This document shows, piece after piece, positions 28,589 through 38,233 of a DNA stretch of 64,000 nt (the stretch's first letter is position 1; each line of letters opens with the position of its first letter). Source of the stretch: Nesterenkonia muleiensis (GTDB taxonomy: Bacteria; Actinomycetota; Actinomycetes; Actinomycetales; Micrococcaceae); contig NZ_QWLD01000038.1 in assembly GCF_003600155.1 (NCBI RefSeq), positions 62,001-126,000 of the forward strand, in the 5' to 3' direction. The notes under the pieces are model-generated. The model was not told the DNA's origin and ran no database searches. It saw only the letters and a program-made list of their open reading frames with translations. A program made the position numbers and the translations under genes.

Positions 28589-31500
28589 GCGCGCTGACCT
28601 CAACTCCGTGCTGGTCATCGGGTCCGGGCCGATCGTCATCGGCCAGGCCGCCGAGTTCGACTACTCCGGCACCCAGGCGCTGAGGGTCCTGAAGGAGGAG
28701 GGCATCAGGGTCATCCTGGTCAACTCCAATCCGGCCACCATCATGACCGACCCCGAGTTCGCCGACGCCACTTACGTGGAACCCATCAGCCCGGAGGTGG
28801 TCGCCAAGATCATCGCCAGGGAGCGGCCCGACGCACTGCTGCCCACACTGGGCGGGCAGACCGCGCTGAACGCAGCGATCGCCTTGGATAAGAACGGCAC
28901 TCTGGCTGAATACGGGGTGGAGCTGATCGGTGCCAATATCGCCGCCATCGAACTCGGCGAGGACCGTGAGAAGTTCAAGGGCGTGGTGGAGCGCTCCGGG
29001 GCGGAGTCGGCCAAATCGGCCATCGTGCACTCCATGGAGGAGGCCCTCGAAGCCGTCAAGGGGCTCGGCTACCCGGTGGTCGTCCGGCCCAGCTTCACCA
29101 TGGGCGGGCTCGGTTCCGGCATGGCCTATCACGAGGCCGACCTGCGCCGGATCGCCGGGGCGGGCCTGCAGTACTCGCCCACCACCGAGGTGCTCCTGGA
29201 GGAGTCCATCCTCGGCTGGAAGGAGTACGAGCTGGAGATGATGCGCGACGCCAATGACAACGTCGTCGTGGTCTGCTCCATCGAGAACCTGGACCCGGTC
29301 GGTGTGCACACCGGCGACTCCATCACCGTGGCCCCGGCGATGACGCTGACCGACCGTGAGTACCAGAAGCTGCGCAATATCGCGATCAACGTCATCCGTG
29401 AGGTCGGGGTGGACACCGGCGGCTGCAATATCCAGTTCGCCGTGGAGCCGGATACCGGCCGCGTCGTCGTCATCGAGATGAACCCCCGGGTCTCCCGGTC
29501 CTCGGCGCTGGCCTCGAAGGCCACCGGCTTCGCCATCGCCAAGATCGCCACCAAGCTGGCGGTGGGCTATACCCTGGATGAGATCCCCAATGACATCACC
29601 CAGAAGACCCCGGCCAGCTTCGAACCCACCCTGGACTATGTGGTGGTCAAGGTCCCCCGGTTCGCCTTCGAGAAGTTCCCGGCGGCCGATCCCACGCTGA
29701 CCACCACCATGAAGTCGGTGGGCGAGGCGATGGCGATCGGCCGGAACTTTACCGAGGCCCTGCAGAAGGCTCTGCGGTCACTGGAGCAGCGCGGCAGCGA
29801 GTTCTCTTTTAGCCTGCCAAGAGAGCGAACCGGGGACACGGAGAATCCGCAGGATTCTTCGGGAAGCGAGCGAACGGAGGATACGGCAACGCTTCTGGAG
29901 GGAATGGCCACCGCCACCACCGAACGGATCTATCAGGTGCAGCGCGCGCTGCTTGCCGGAGCTGAGCTGGAGGAGATCTACCGGATCACCGGCATCGACC
30001 CCTGGTACCTGGACCAGTTGGTGCTGATCAATGAGGTCGCTGAGCAGGTCCGCGGTGCTGAGGCCCTGGACGAACAGACGTTGCGGCTGGCCAAGCGGCA
30101 CGGGTTCTCCGATGAGCAGATCGGCCGGCTGCGGACCATGGACCCCGCCGTGGTGCGCGGAGTCCGGCATGCGCTGGGCGTCCGTCCGGTCTACAAGACG
30201 GTGGACACCTGCGCCGCTGAGTTCCCGGCGTTCACCCCCTACCATTACTCCAGCTACGACCTCGAAGACGAGATCTCCGAGCACCCGAGCCCCTCGGTGA
30301 TCATTCTGGGCTCCGGCCCGAACCGGATCGGTCAGGGCATCGAGTTCGACTACTCCTGCGTGCACGCCACGATGGCCCTGCGCGAAGCCGGCTACGAGAC
30401 AGTGATGGTTAACTGCAACCCGGAGACCGTCTCCACCGACTACGACGTCTCCACCCGCCTCTACTTCGAGCCGCTGACCCTGGAGGACGTGCTGGAGGTC
30501 ATCGCCGCCGAGGAGCGCACCGGGGGAGTGGCCGGGGTGTTCGTCCAGCTGGGCGGCCAGACCCCGCTGAAGCTGGCCCAGCAGCTGGCTGATGCCGGAG
30601 TGCCGATTCTGGGCACCTCGCCGGAGGCCATCGACCTGGCTGAGCACCGGGGAGCCTTCGACCAGGTGTTGACCTCCGCGGGGCTGATCGCCCCGAAGAA
30701 CGGCACCGCGGTCAGCTTCGAGGAGGCCAAGGCGGTGGCCGATACCATCGGCTATCCGGTGCTGGTGCGGCCAAGCTACGTGCTGGGTGGGCGCGGTATG
30801 GAGATCGTTTACGACGAGCCCGGCCTGGAGCGTTACATCGCCAACGCCACCGAGGTCACCCCCGAGCACCCGGTGCTGGTGGACCGCTTCCTCGAAGACG
30901 CCATCGAAGTCGACGTCGATGCCCTCTACGACGGCCAGGACCTCTACCTCGGCGGGATCATGGAGCACATCGAGGAAGCCGGAATCCACTCCGGCGACTC
31001 CGCCTGCGTACTGCCGCCGATCACCCTGGGCCCGGATGTGCTGCAGCGGGTACGCGAGGCCACCGCCGCGATCGCCTCCGGTGTGGGTGTCCGCGGGCTG
31101 ATCAACATCCAGTTCGCCGTCGCCTCCGATGTGCTCTACGTGATCGAGGCCAATCCCCGGGCCTCGCGTACCGTGCCGTTCGTCTCCAAGGCCACCGGGG
31201 TGCAGCTGGCCAAAGCTGCTGCACTGATCGGCACCGGTATCAGCATCGCCGAGCTGCGCGGCGGCATCCTGCCAGCCTCCGGAGACGGCTCACTGCTGCC
31301 CCCGGCCGCGCCCGTGGCGGTCAAGGAGGCAGTGCTCCCGTTCGCCCGGTTCCGCACCGCCGAGGGCCGTGTGGTGGATTCGCTGCTGAGCCCGGAGATG
31401 CGCTCCACCGGGGAGGTGATGGGGATCGACAAGCATTTCGACACGGCCTTCGCCAAGGCTCAGCTCGGTGCTAACAATCCACTGCCGACCTCCGGGAAGG

Positions 31501-31919
31501 CGTTCGTCTCGGTGGCCAACCGGGACAAACGAGGTGTCATCATGCCGGTGAAACGGCTTGCTGACCTCGGCTTCTCGATCGTCTCCACCGGTGGCACCGC
31601 CGATGTGCTGCGCCGCAACGGCATCAGCTGCGAGGTGGTCAGCAAGATTGCCGGAACCTCCGAGGGCGAAGGCACGGTGATCCCACTGGTGGAGTCCGGC
31701 GAGATCGCGCTGATCATCAATACACCCTCCGGCGGTGACGCCCGTAGTGACGGCTACGAAATCCGGGCCGCGGCTACCAGCCTCGGAGTGCCGGTGATCA
31801 CCACCATCGCGGAGTTCGGCGCTGCCGTGCAGGCCATCGAGGCTCTGCGGACCCACAGCTGGTCGGTGGCCTCCCTGCAGGAGCATGCCGCCATTCTGCA
31901 TGAGGCAGGCCTCTCATGA
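28581..31919 (+). CDS. carB: Carbamoyl-phosphate synthase large subunit
   Basis: Makes carbamoyl phosphate from bicarbonate, ammonia and two ATP for arginine and pyrimidine synthesis. It has two homologous ATP-grasp halves (about 1-400 and 570-950), an oligomerisation domain between them and a C-terminal MGS-like allosteric domain (about 960-1112). Length 1112 aa. The linker after the first half (about residues 410-440) is hydrophilic and its DNA holds a palindrome between two direct repeats (29823-29886). carB overlaps carA by 8 nt and pyrF by 4 nt. Confidence 0.96.
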   Translation: MPKRADLNSVLVIGSGPIVIGQAAEFDYSGTQALRVLKEEGIRVILVNSNPATIMTDPEFADATYVEPISPEVVAKIIARERPDALLPTLGGQTALNAAIALDKNGTLAEYGVELIGANIAAIELGEDREKFKGVVERSGAESAKSAIVHSMEEALEAVKGLGYPVVVRPSFTMGGLGSGMAYHEADLRRIAGAGLQYSPTTEVLLEESILGWKEYELEMMRDANDNVVVVCSIENLDPVGVHTGDSITVAPAMTLTDREYQKLRNIAINVIREVGVDTGGCNIQFAVEPDTGRVVVIEMNPRVSRSSALASKATGFAIAKIATKLAVGYTLDEIPNDITQKTPASFEPTLDYVVVKVPRFAFEKFPAADPTLTTTMKSVGEAMAIGRNFTEALQKALRSLEQRGSEFSFSLPRERTGDTENPQDSSGSERTEDTATLLEGMATATTERIYQVQRALLAGAELEEIYRITGIDPWYLDQLVLINEVAEQVRGAEALDEQTLRLAKRHGFSDEQIGRLRTMDPAVVRGVRHALGVRPVYKTVDTCAAEFPAFTPYHYSSYDLEDEISEHPSPSVIILGSGPNRIGQGIEFDYSCVHATMALREAGYETVMVNCNPETVSTDYDVSTRLYFEPLTLEDVLEVIAAEERTGGVAGVFVQLGGQTPLKLAQQLADAGVPILGTSPEAIDLAEHRGAFDQVLTSAGLIAPKNGTAVSFEEAKAVADTIGYPVLVRPSYVLGGRGMEIVYDEPGLERYIANATEVTPEHPVLVDRFLEDAIEVDVDALYDGQDLYLGGIMEHIEEAGIHSGDSACVLPPITLGPDVLQRVREATAAIASGVGVRGLINIQFAVASDVLYVIEANPRASRTVPFVSKATGVQLAKAAALIGTGISIAELRGGILPASGDGSLLPPAAPVAVKEAVLPFARFRTAEGRVVDSLLSPEMRSTGEVMGIDKHFDTAFAKAQLGANNPLPTSGKAFVSVANRDKRGVIMPVKRLADLGFSIVSTGGTADVLRRNGISCEVVSKIAGTSEGEGTVIPLVESGEIALIINTPSGGDARSDGYEIRAAATSLGVPVITTIAEFGAAVQAIEALRTHSWSVASLQEHAAILHEAGLS
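29823..29886 (+). repeat. Direct repeats flanking a palindrome inside carB
   Basis: GAGCGAACCGGGGACACGG (29823-29841) and GAGCGAACGGAGGATACGG (29868-29886) match at 16 of 19 positions and enclose AGAATCC-GCA-GGATTCT (29842-29858), a perfect 7-bp inverted repeat. The stretch encodes the hydrophilic linker and keeps frame. It may be a small in-frame insertion. Confidence 0.5.
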
Positions 31920-32764
31920 GTTTTGGTGAGAGACTTGCACAGGTCATGGACACTTACGGGCACCTCTGCGTGGGCATTGACCCGCACCCAGAGATCCTCC
32001 GAGACTGGGGGCTGCCCGAGGACGGCACCGGCCTCAAAGAGTTCGGCCAGCGCATCATCGAGGCCGCCGCGGGTCGGGTGGGCGTGGTCAAGCCTCAGGT
32101 GGCGTTCTTCGAGAACTACGGCGTTTCCGGTATGCAGGCGCTGGCCGAACTCATTCGTTCTGCCAAAGAGGCAGGAATGCTGGTGATCGCCGATGCCAAG
32201 CGCGGCGACATCGGCTCGACCATGGCCGCCTATGCCTCAGCCTGGCTGAACCCGGAGAAGGACTTCGCCGTGGATGCACTCACCGTGAGCCCCTATCTGG
32301 GCTTCGGGTCGCTGAGCCCGGCAGTGCAGGCTGCTCACCGCTACGGTGCCGGCCTCTTTGTGCTGGCTCTGACCTCCAACCCGGAGGGTCAGCAGGTGCA
32401 GCTGGCTCAGGGGCACCCACGTACGGAGGAGAGGCAGAGCACAGTGGCTGGGCAGATAGTGGAGCAGGTTGCGTCGTCGAACGTTGTCTATGCCGACCAG
32501 CCATTGGGCAGCATCGGACTGGTGGTCGGGGCAACCACCGCTCATCTGGCCGCCGAGTACGGCATCGACCTCGCTGAGGGCCGTCCGCCGATCCTGGCCC
32601 CCGGCTACGGGGCTCAAGGGGCAACGGCGCAGCAGCTTCGCGCAGGGTTCGGAGCCGCCTGGGAGCAGGTGCTGGTCAGCTCATCCAGAGGTATTCTCGC
32701 CGCTGGCCCGCAACAGGCAGATCTGGTCTCAGCGATCGAGTCATCACGCGCTGAGCTGAGCTGA
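31916..32764 (+). CDS. pyrF: Orotidine 5'-phosphate decarboxylase
   Basis: Forms UMP from OMP, the last step of the pathway. It is the longer actinobacterial (type 2) form, 282 aa, with the catalytic motif [15 protein letters not shown] near residues 94-108. The ATG overlaps the carB stop by 4 nt. pyrD and pyrE are not in this operon. The last codons plus stop (32743-32764) recur almost unchanged 13.8 kb downstream at 46527-46548, just before mihF, which is the usual next gene in this family of bacteria. Confidence 0.94.
   Translation: MSFGERLAQVMDTYGHLCVGIDPHPEILRDWGLPEDGTGLKEFGQRIIEAAAGRVGVVKPQVAFFENYGVSGMQALAELIRSAKEAGMLVIADAKRGDIGSTMAAYASAWLNPEKDFAVDALTVSPYLGFGSLSPAVQAAHRYGAGLFVLALTSNPEGQQVQLAQGHPRTEERQSTVAGQIVEQVASSNVVYADQPLGSIGLVVGATTAHLAAEYGIDLAEGRPPILAPGYGAQGATAQQLRAGFGAAWEQVLVSSSRGILAAGPQQADLVSAIESSRAELS
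32743..32764 (+). repeat. Left 22-nt direct repeat at the island edge (pyrF 3' end)
   Basis: The sequence runs from within the pyrF codon for Ser to its TGA. It matches 46527-46548 at 20 of 22 positions, with a perfect 13-nt core ATCACGCGCTGAG. Confidence 0.6.
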
Positions 32765-32865
32765 GCTTTCTGTCAACTGACTTTTCTTGGCCCGAGTGGC
32801 GCGACGTTTCGTTACGTTTATGTTTAAGCTGCTTGAGAGACCATGTGAAATGGCTCCCAGAAGGC

Positions 32866-32871
32866 TAAAGT
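32866..32871 (+). promoter_or_regulatory. Putative -10 element of pucR (leaderless)
   Basis: TAAAGT lies exactly 7 nt before the ATG, and there is no ribosome site. The preceding AT-rich stretch holds imperfect repeats of ACGTTT (32811-32828) that could be operator half-sites. Confidence 0.4.
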
Positions 32872-32878
32872 ACTAGGC

Positions 32879-34579
32879 ATGGCAGGGAAATCAGCCACCT
32901 CAGCTCGGTGGCTGGAGACTGTCTCGGCTGACTTCCCACTGAGCACTCCGCCTACTCTTTCCAAGGTATTGGAGGATCTCGGCTCCACCTTTTTGCAGCC
33001 GCTGACTTCCGCACCCGATCTTGAACGGCAGCTCAGAGGCATCATTGTCTACGACCCCCTAGATGAACAGACTTTCGGTCAGGACACGATGGTGCTGGGG
33101 GTCAGCCTGGCCGCAGGCCCTGAGGTGCGTGCCCTATTGACCACCTTAGGTGAGTCCCGGAGCGCAGCGTTGGTACTGCGTGAGCCTGCTGTCATTGATG
33201 CCCCTACTGCCGCCGTAGCCCGGAAGAACGGCATCACCCTGCTGGGTCTGACTAAAGGGGCCTCCTGGAGTCAGCTGGCTGCGATGCTCTCATCCATCCT
33301 GACCCAGACCTCAGCCCAGAGGGACGGCGAACTGATCGGAGGTATCCCGCCTGGCGATCTCTTCGCACTGGCGAACGCCATCAGTGCGCTCATCGACGCC
33401 CCGGTCACTATTGAAGATAGAAACTCTCGTGTGCTAGGTTTCTCCACCCGGCAGGAAGAGGCTGACTATTCCCGCATTGAGACCATCTTAGAGCGGCAGG
33501 TGGCGGAGAGATACCTACGCATCCTGGTTGATGCAGGAGTCTTCCGCGAACTGTACTCCAGCAATGGGCCAGTCACCATCGACAGTGCTTCCCTCGGCGT
33601 AGGTGAGGTGAGTCGTCAGGCAATAGCAGTGCGGGCCGGGGACGAGGTGCTGGGCTCTATCTGGGCTGCCGCTGCTGAACCGATGTCCCCCACACAGCTC
33701 TCCGCACTGAGCGAGGCAGCCAAGCTTGTAGCTTTGCATATGCTGCATATTCGGGCTAGTTCTGATATGGAACAGTCGATGCGCGTTGAGCTGCTTGGTG
33801 CCGCACTCAAGGGTGGAGAGGGAGCGGGCTTTGCTTTGGAGCGGTTGGGCCTGGGCAAGACGGCGCTTAGTGTCTTCGCTGCTGTGCCAATCTGCGTCGA
33901 GCAGCAGGACCTGCAGAGCGTAGGACGCAATAAGGCAGAGCTGCAGCGTATAGCCGATGCAGTTTCAGTCCATCTTGCAGCGGTGCATCCCAGTGCTTGC
34001 GCAGCTCTGCTCGGAGAGACCATCTACGGTCTGATTCCCACCCCGGCTGTGGGAGACGCAGCACAGCAGACGAGGGTGCTCATCGAGGATCTGCTGACTC
34101 GGCTCAGTCAGAGGGCCCCGCTGCTGATCGGAGTAGCAACTCCCTCGGCTGGGACATCGAAGCTGGCTGAGGTACGTTACGGAGCTGAACGGGCGCTGCG
34201 TGTACTGCGGGAGAAAAGACCGGATCTGCCACAAGTAGTGAACTTCGAAGATATTCAGATTGAGGCGCTGCTGCTGGAGATGCGTGACCGACTCACCGAT
34301 GGAGGTGAGCAGCTTACCGGCCCCGTGGCGCGGCTCGTCAAGCACGATGAGGCTAAGGGGACGGAGCTGGTGGCTTCACTGCGGGCCTGGCTGGACTGTA
34401 TGGGGGATATTTCTTCGGCCGCTGAGGAACTTTTCATCCACCCCAATACACTGCGCTACCGATTGCGCCGCGTGGCTGAGGTCGGCCAACTGGATCTCGT
34501 AGATCCAGATATGCGCTTTGCTGCTCAGATGCAGCTACGCATGTTGCACCTAGAGACCGCCTCAGGCGCTAAGGAGTGA
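32879..34579 (+). CDS. PucR/CdaR-family transcriptional regulator
   Basis: A 566-aa protein with the PucR-type C-terminal helix-turn-helix: residues about 500-532 read SLRAWLDCMGDIS...HPNTLRYRLRRV, the family signature. The middle part (about 160-400) resembles the GGDEF-like/sensor region of this family, and the N-terminal 150 residues look like a ligand-sensing domain. Members activate catabolic operons in response to a substrate. Here it stands at the left edge of the island, tail-to-tail (11 nt overlap) with the racemase gene, and is the only regulator in the island, so control of the island genes is the natural guess. It uses two TTA Leu codons (33146, 33488). Confidence 0.85.
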   Translation: MAGKSATSARWLETVSADFPLSTPPTLSKVLEDLGSTFLQPLTSAPDLERQLRGIIVYDPLDEQTFGQDTMVLGVSLAAGPEVRALLTTLGESRSAALVLREPAVIDAPTAAVARKNGITLLGLTKGASWSQLAAMLSSILTQTSAQRDGELIGGIPPGDLFALANAISALIDAPVTIEDRNSRVLGFSTRQEEADYSRIETILERQVAERYLRILVDAGVFRELYSSNGPVTIDSASLGVGEVSRQAIAVRAGDEVLGSIWAAAAEPMSPTQLSALSEAAKLVALHMLHIRASSDMEQSMRVELLGAALKGGEGAGFALERLGLGKTALSVFAAVPICVEQQDLQSVGRNKAELQRIADAVSVHLAAVHPSACAALLGETIYGLIPTPAVGDAAQQTRVLIEDLLTRLSQRAPLLIGVATPSAGTSKLAEVRYGAERALRVLREKRPDLPQVVNFEDIQIEALLLEMRDRLTDGGEQLTGPVARLVKHDEAKGTELVASLRAWLDCMGDISSAAEELFIHPNTLRYRLRRVAEVGQLDLVDPDMRFAAQMQLRMLHLETASGAKE

Positions 34580-35693
34580 GTTCTACGGTGCCGGTGCTGA
34601 ACCGGCGGAGCTGCTCCCGGTCCACTTCAACGCCGAACCCCGGCCCCTGCGGAACATCCACCCACCCGTCATGCATCCGGATCGGCGCCGCCACGATGTC
34701 CTCGGCGTAGAAGCGATCGGAACCGGAGATATCCCCCGGCAGGGTGAACCCGGGTAGGGCAGCTAGAGCCGCATTCGCCGCCCGGCCCACTCCGGTCTCC
34801 AGCATCCCCCCGCACCAGACAGCAACCCCGTGAGCCCGGGCCAGATCGTGGATGCGGCGGGCCTCAAGATATCCCCCGACCCTTCCGGGTTTGATGTTGA
34901 TCACTGCGGCGGCACCGAGCTGAATGGCATCAGCGGCTCCCTGGGCCGATTCCACCGACTCGTCAAGGCAGATGGGAGTGGTCATCTGTTGGGCTAGCTG
35001 GGCGTGTTGACGCAGATCATGTTCGCTGAGCGGCTGCTCGATGAGCAGCAGCCCGTACTCGTCCAGCCGTCGCAGTTGCGGCGCGTTGGTGAGCGTATAA
35101 GCGGCATTGGCATCCACTTGGAAGGGCAGCTGATTGCCGAACTCCTTCCGCACTGCGGCCACATGCTCCAGATCGTAGCCGGGTTTGATCTTCAGCTTGA
35201 TACGTGCATAGCCCTGCTCCACATAGTTGGCCACTGTCTTCAGCGTTTCCGCCACAGTGGGCTGGATGCCCACGGAGACCCCGGAAGGAACGGTGCTGGT
35301 CACTGCACCGAGATATTCGGCAAAGGACTGACCGCGCAGCCGCAGTTGGGCGTCCAGCACTGCCATCTCCAGTGCAGCTTTAGCCATGGGATGTCCCACA
35401 ATATGACGCAGCTGGTGGGTCACGGTCTCAGCGGTGAGATGATCGGCGGCGAAGAGTGCCGGGGCGAGCCATCGCCGAATGACATCTGCAGCCCCTGCGG
35501 TGTATTCCGCAGAATAGAAGGGCTGCGGCAGAGCCACATTCTCTCCCCAACCGGTGATGGTTCGGCCCGTATCATTGCTGAACTGGCCCTCGACCAGGAA
35601 GCATTCCCGGCGGGTTTGGGTGCTGAAAGATGTGGTGAAGGTCGCCACCAAGGGCAGTTCCACCATATGCAGGCGCAGACTGATCAGTTTCAC
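34569..35693 (-). CDS. Enolase-superfamily N-acylamino acid racemase / o-succinylbenzoate synthase family enzyme
   Basis: A 374-aa enzyme with the full catalytic set of the NSAR/OSBS family: K166-x-K168 (RIKLKIK), metal ligands D194, E219 and D244, and K268 in INIKPGRVGG. The sequence is close in pattern to Amycolatopsis N-acylamino acid racemase, including TSF, HPMAKAALEMAVLDA and WCGGMLETG. Such enzymes racemise N-succinyl or N-acetyl amino acids and some make o-succinylbenzoate for menaquinone. The next gene upstream is a GNAT acyltransferase and no men gene is near, which favours the amino-acid role. GTG start with AGAGGAG 5 nt upstream; 34 nt after the GNAT stop. Confidence 0.88.
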   Translation of the reverse strand: MKLISLRLHMVELPLVATFTTSFSTQTRRECFLVEGQFSNDTGRTITGWGENVALPQPFYSAEYTAGAADVIRRWLAPALFAADHLTAETVTHQLRHIVGHPMAKAALEMAVLDAQLRLRGQSFAEYLGAVTSTVPSGVSVGIQPTVAETLKTVANYVEQGYARIKLKIKPGYDLEHVAAVRKEFGNQLPFQVDANAAYTLTNAPQLRRLDEYGLLLIEQPLSEHDLRQHAQLAQQMTTPICLDESVESAQGAADAIQLGAAAVINIKPGRVGGYLEARRIHDLARAHGVAVWCGGMLETGVGRAANAALAALPGFTLPGDISGSDRFYAEDIVAAPIRMHDGWVDVPQGPGFGVEVDREQLRRFSTGTVELTP

Positions 35694-35727
35694 AGGGTCT
35701 CCTCTAGAGATGATGCAGGGGCTGAGG

Positions 35728-36582
35728 TCAGGGGGCGCGTTGCAGAATGTAGCGGCCTTCGCGGGTTACATCGGCGATCTTCCAGCCTTCACCCATCAGC
35801 TGGGTGAAGGCGGTGCGCGTCTCCTGCCGCCACTGCAGGGCCAGCTTGGGAGAGCGGCGGCGCAGCTCCGTGATATCACGCGGAATCTCGATGAGGGCTG
35901 TGCCCGCGCGCTCAGGCGGAGGTGTGTATCTGCCAGGAGTGTTGTCCTCGTTCCTGCCCAGCGCGGTATGGCCATCTGCCGCCCCGGCGGCGTAGCGTAA
36001 CCCCACCGGCGCAGTGAGGTCCCAACGCATCAGCATCCGGTCTGAGCCCTGTCCGGCATTGACCGCATCGGGGAGCTCTCCGTAGAAATCGGGGTAGTAA
36101 CGGCTGGCGGAAGCACCAAGTCGGTGGATGTTGAAATAGGCGTTGCGGCTCACCAGTGGATCGAAGGTCCAGGTTATCTCGCCTATGCCCTGCTGTAGGC
36201 ACCAGGCTCGTTGGTACAGCTTGACCACCAGTCCGTGGCCGCGGCCGGTCTGTCCATCCAGCAGCCCCACAATATGGGAATGGAAGGGGGATCCTGGGGG
36301 GCCGCAGAATCCGGTGGCTGCTCCTATATCTGTTCCCTCAACGGAGGCCACGAGCACCAGATTCCCGGCATGGGCCAGGGCCACCATCATGGAGGGGTCG
36401 ATGATCTCCCGGTCGGGCATGGCCCAGATCGAGTTGAGTATTGCCCCGGCCCGGCGGCAACCTTTCCCATCCTGGACAGCGTCGATCACCAGGCCGGAGA
36501 GGGTTGCGGTATCAGTGGCCAGCTGCCAGGCCTCCGTCAGGAGGGACGCAGTTGGCGGGGAGGTTCGTGTATGGGTCACCAT
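35728..36582 (-). CDS. GNAT-family acyltransferase (COG3375-like)
   Basis: A 284-aa protein with GNAT features: an acyl-CoA loop region (GQTGRGHGLVVKLYQRAW) and the subgroup motif TFDPLVSRNAYFNIHRLGA, followed by YYPDFYG. Proteins of this subgroup sit beside N-succinylamino acid racemase genes in other bacteria; in Geobacillus kaustophilus a GNAT enzyme next to NSAR succinylates D-amino acids. That makes N-acylation of D-amino acids the likely role here. I chose the ATG at 36582 because AAAGG precedes it; the frame extends to 36639. It is the first gene of a two-gene operon with the racemase, divergent from the first hydrolase gene. Confidence 0.8.
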   Translation of the reverse strand: MVTHTRTSPPTASLLTEAWQLATDTATLSGLVIDAVQDGKGCRRAGAILNSIWAMPDREIIDPSMMVALAHAGNLVLVASVEGTDIGAATGFCGPPGSPFHSHIVGLLDGQTGRGHGLVVKLYQRAWCLQQGIGEITWTFDPLVSRNAYFNIHRLGASASRYYPDFYGELPDAVNAGQGSDRMLMRWDLTAPVGLRYAAGAADGHTALGRNEDNTPGRYTPPPERAGTALIEIPRDITELRRRSPKLALQWRQETRTAFTQLMGEGWKIADVTREGRYILQRAP

Positions 36583-36759
36583 ATAAGCCTTTCGCAGGCC
36601 GCAACGTGTCGCATTGTGGCAGCGCCCTATCCTGGCCACCAGCTTTTGTGGGATTCGACAACAGCCTTCCGCACCTTGCCGGGCGCTCTTGTGTCATTTC
36701 ACGAGCCGGGGCCTGGAACATTGTCCGGCTGGACGAAGTGACGACCATGTCGAGCTCTT

Positions 36760-36765
36760 TACTGT
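36760..36765 (+). promoter_or_regulatory. Putative -10 element of the first hydrolase gene (leaderless)
   Basis: TACTGT lies 6 nt before the ATG at 36772, with no ribosome site. The divergent gap 36583-36771 (189 bases) also contains GTCC-GGCT-GGAC (36723-36734), a possible small operator. Confidence 0.35.
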
Positions 36766-36771
36766 TGATGC

Positions 36772-38178
36772 ATGGCTAGAACTGATGTAGATGCCCAGCA
36801 GATCCGAGAGCTCCTTGCTGAGACCCTCCCCGCCCTGATCCATAAGCACGGCGCACCCGGGGCCACGGCCGGAGTGCTCATCGACAGGGAGATCGTCGAT
36901 GCCGCAGCTGGGGTGCTCAACCTAGGTACCGGTGTGGAGGCCACCACCGACTCCCTGTTCCAGATCGGCTCCATTACCAAGGTGTGGACCGCAACTCTGG
37001 TTATGCAGTTGGTGGATGAAGGGCTGCTGGACCTTGATGAACCCATCCGCAAGCATCTGCCAGAATTCACCATCGCTGACGAGCAGGCCGCTGGAGCCAT
37101 CACCGCACGCCAGCTACTCTCCCACCAGGCCGGCTTTGAGGGCGACCTGTTCACCGATACCGGCCGCGGCGAGGACTGCGTGGAGAAGTACGTCGCCACG
37201 CTCACCGAGACCCCGCAGCTCTTCACACCCGGCTCTCAGTTCTCCTACAACAACGCCGGATACGTGGTACTCGGCCGGTTGGTGGAGGTGCTGCGCGGCA
37301 AACCCTATGACCAGGCGCTTACTGAACACCTCATCCAGCCGCTAGACCTTGCCCACACAGCACCAGGTCCGTACGAGGCTCTCCTCCACCGTGCAGCCCT
37401 GGGGCATATTCCCGGACCAGATGGCAAACCGGTGCCCGCTCCCATCTGGAGCATGGCCCGGTCCAATGCGCCGGCTGGCTCACAGCTGTCGATGAGTGCG
37501 GCAGATCTTCTGCGTTTCGCACAGTTGCATATCGCCGATGGACATGTAGCAGGCGGGAAGCAGGTGCTCTCGGAAAACTCTGTACAGGCTATGCAACAGA
37601 TTCAGGTAGAGGTCCCTGAGCTCGGTCTGCTGGGCGATGCCTGGGGGTTGGGCTGGGAGATCGATGAGACCCCCGCCGGGCGCATGGTCTCCCATGATGG
37701 CTCCACCATCGGCCAGAACGCATTCCTACGCGTGATACCCGAACTCGGTATCGCTGTGACGCTGTTGACTAATGGCGGAGATGTCATGGCCATTTACCGC
37801 GAGCTCTTCGACATTCTCTTCGAGAAGCTCAGCGGGAAGAAGCTGCTGAAGCCGCTGCCGGTGCCGGAGGGAGAGCCGGCCCTAGTGGATGAGCAGACCG
37901 CAGCTCGTTTCCTTGGCACCTACTCGGCCTCAGTGCTGGACATGGTGGTCTCCCAGGATGAGGCCGGGTTGCTCTGGATCGACGAGATCCCCAAGGGGCT
38001 ATTTGTTGAGCTGGGCCAGCCGCCCACCCGATCCGCCGTGGTCCCACACCGCGGCACCGGCCTGGTCACCATGGAGAAGCGGATGGGCACGCATTTTCGT
38101 TACGCCTTCCTCGGCGACGACGGCAGCGGAAGAGCCCAGTTCCTGCACACCGGCCGTGCTATGCCGCGCAGTACCTAA
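36772..38178 (+). CDS. Beta-lactamase-fold serine hydrolase (D-peptidase/D-aminopeptidase-like), copy 1
   Basis: A 468-aa protein of the class C beta-lactamase/DD-peptidase fold. The catalytic motifs are S67-x-x-K70 (SITK), Y159-x-N161 (YNN) and H308-D-G310 in place of KTG. The C-terminal 110 residues form an extra domain seen in D-aminopeptidase-like relatives. There is no signal peptide or membrane segment, so it should act in the cytoplasm, which argues against a role in cell-wall synthesis or beta-lactam resistance. It opens the island's main operon, 55 nt before the peptide-binding protein, and is paralogous to the gene at 43576. Confidence 0.85.
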   Translation: MARTDVDAQQIRELLAETLPALIHKHGAPGATAGVLIDREIVDAAAGVLNLGTGVEATTDSLFQIGSITKVWTATLVMQLVDEGLLDLDEPIRKHLPEFTIADEQAAGAITARQLLSHQAGFEGDLFTDTGRGEDCVEKYVATLTETPQLFTPGSQFSYNNAGYVVLGRLVEVLRGKPYDQALTEHLIQPLDLAHTAPGPYEALLHRAALGHIPGPDGKPVPAPIWSMARSNAPAGSQLSMSAADLLRFAQLHIADGHVAGGKQVLSENSVQAMQQIQVEVPELGLLGDAWGLGWEIDETPAGRMVSHDGSTIGQNAFLRVIPELGIAVTLLTNGGDVMAIYRELFDILFEKLSGKKLLKPLPVPEGEPALVDEQTAARFLGTYSASVLDMVVSQDEAGLLWIDEIPKGLFVELGQPPTRSAVVPHRGTGLVTMEKRMGTHFRYAFLGDDGSGRAQFLHTGRAMPRST

Positions 38179-38233
38179 AGCTATAGCACACCTGCCTCAC
38201 CCCCTCATTCGCACTCACACCGAAGGACACAGA

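Noticed and set aside
29778-30989. Long open frame (403 codons) on the minus strand inside carB
   Set aside because: High G+C codon bias opens the opposite strand; the plus-strand frame is an unmistakable CarB. The same applies to long antisense frames in pyrC, carA, leuS and ctaD.
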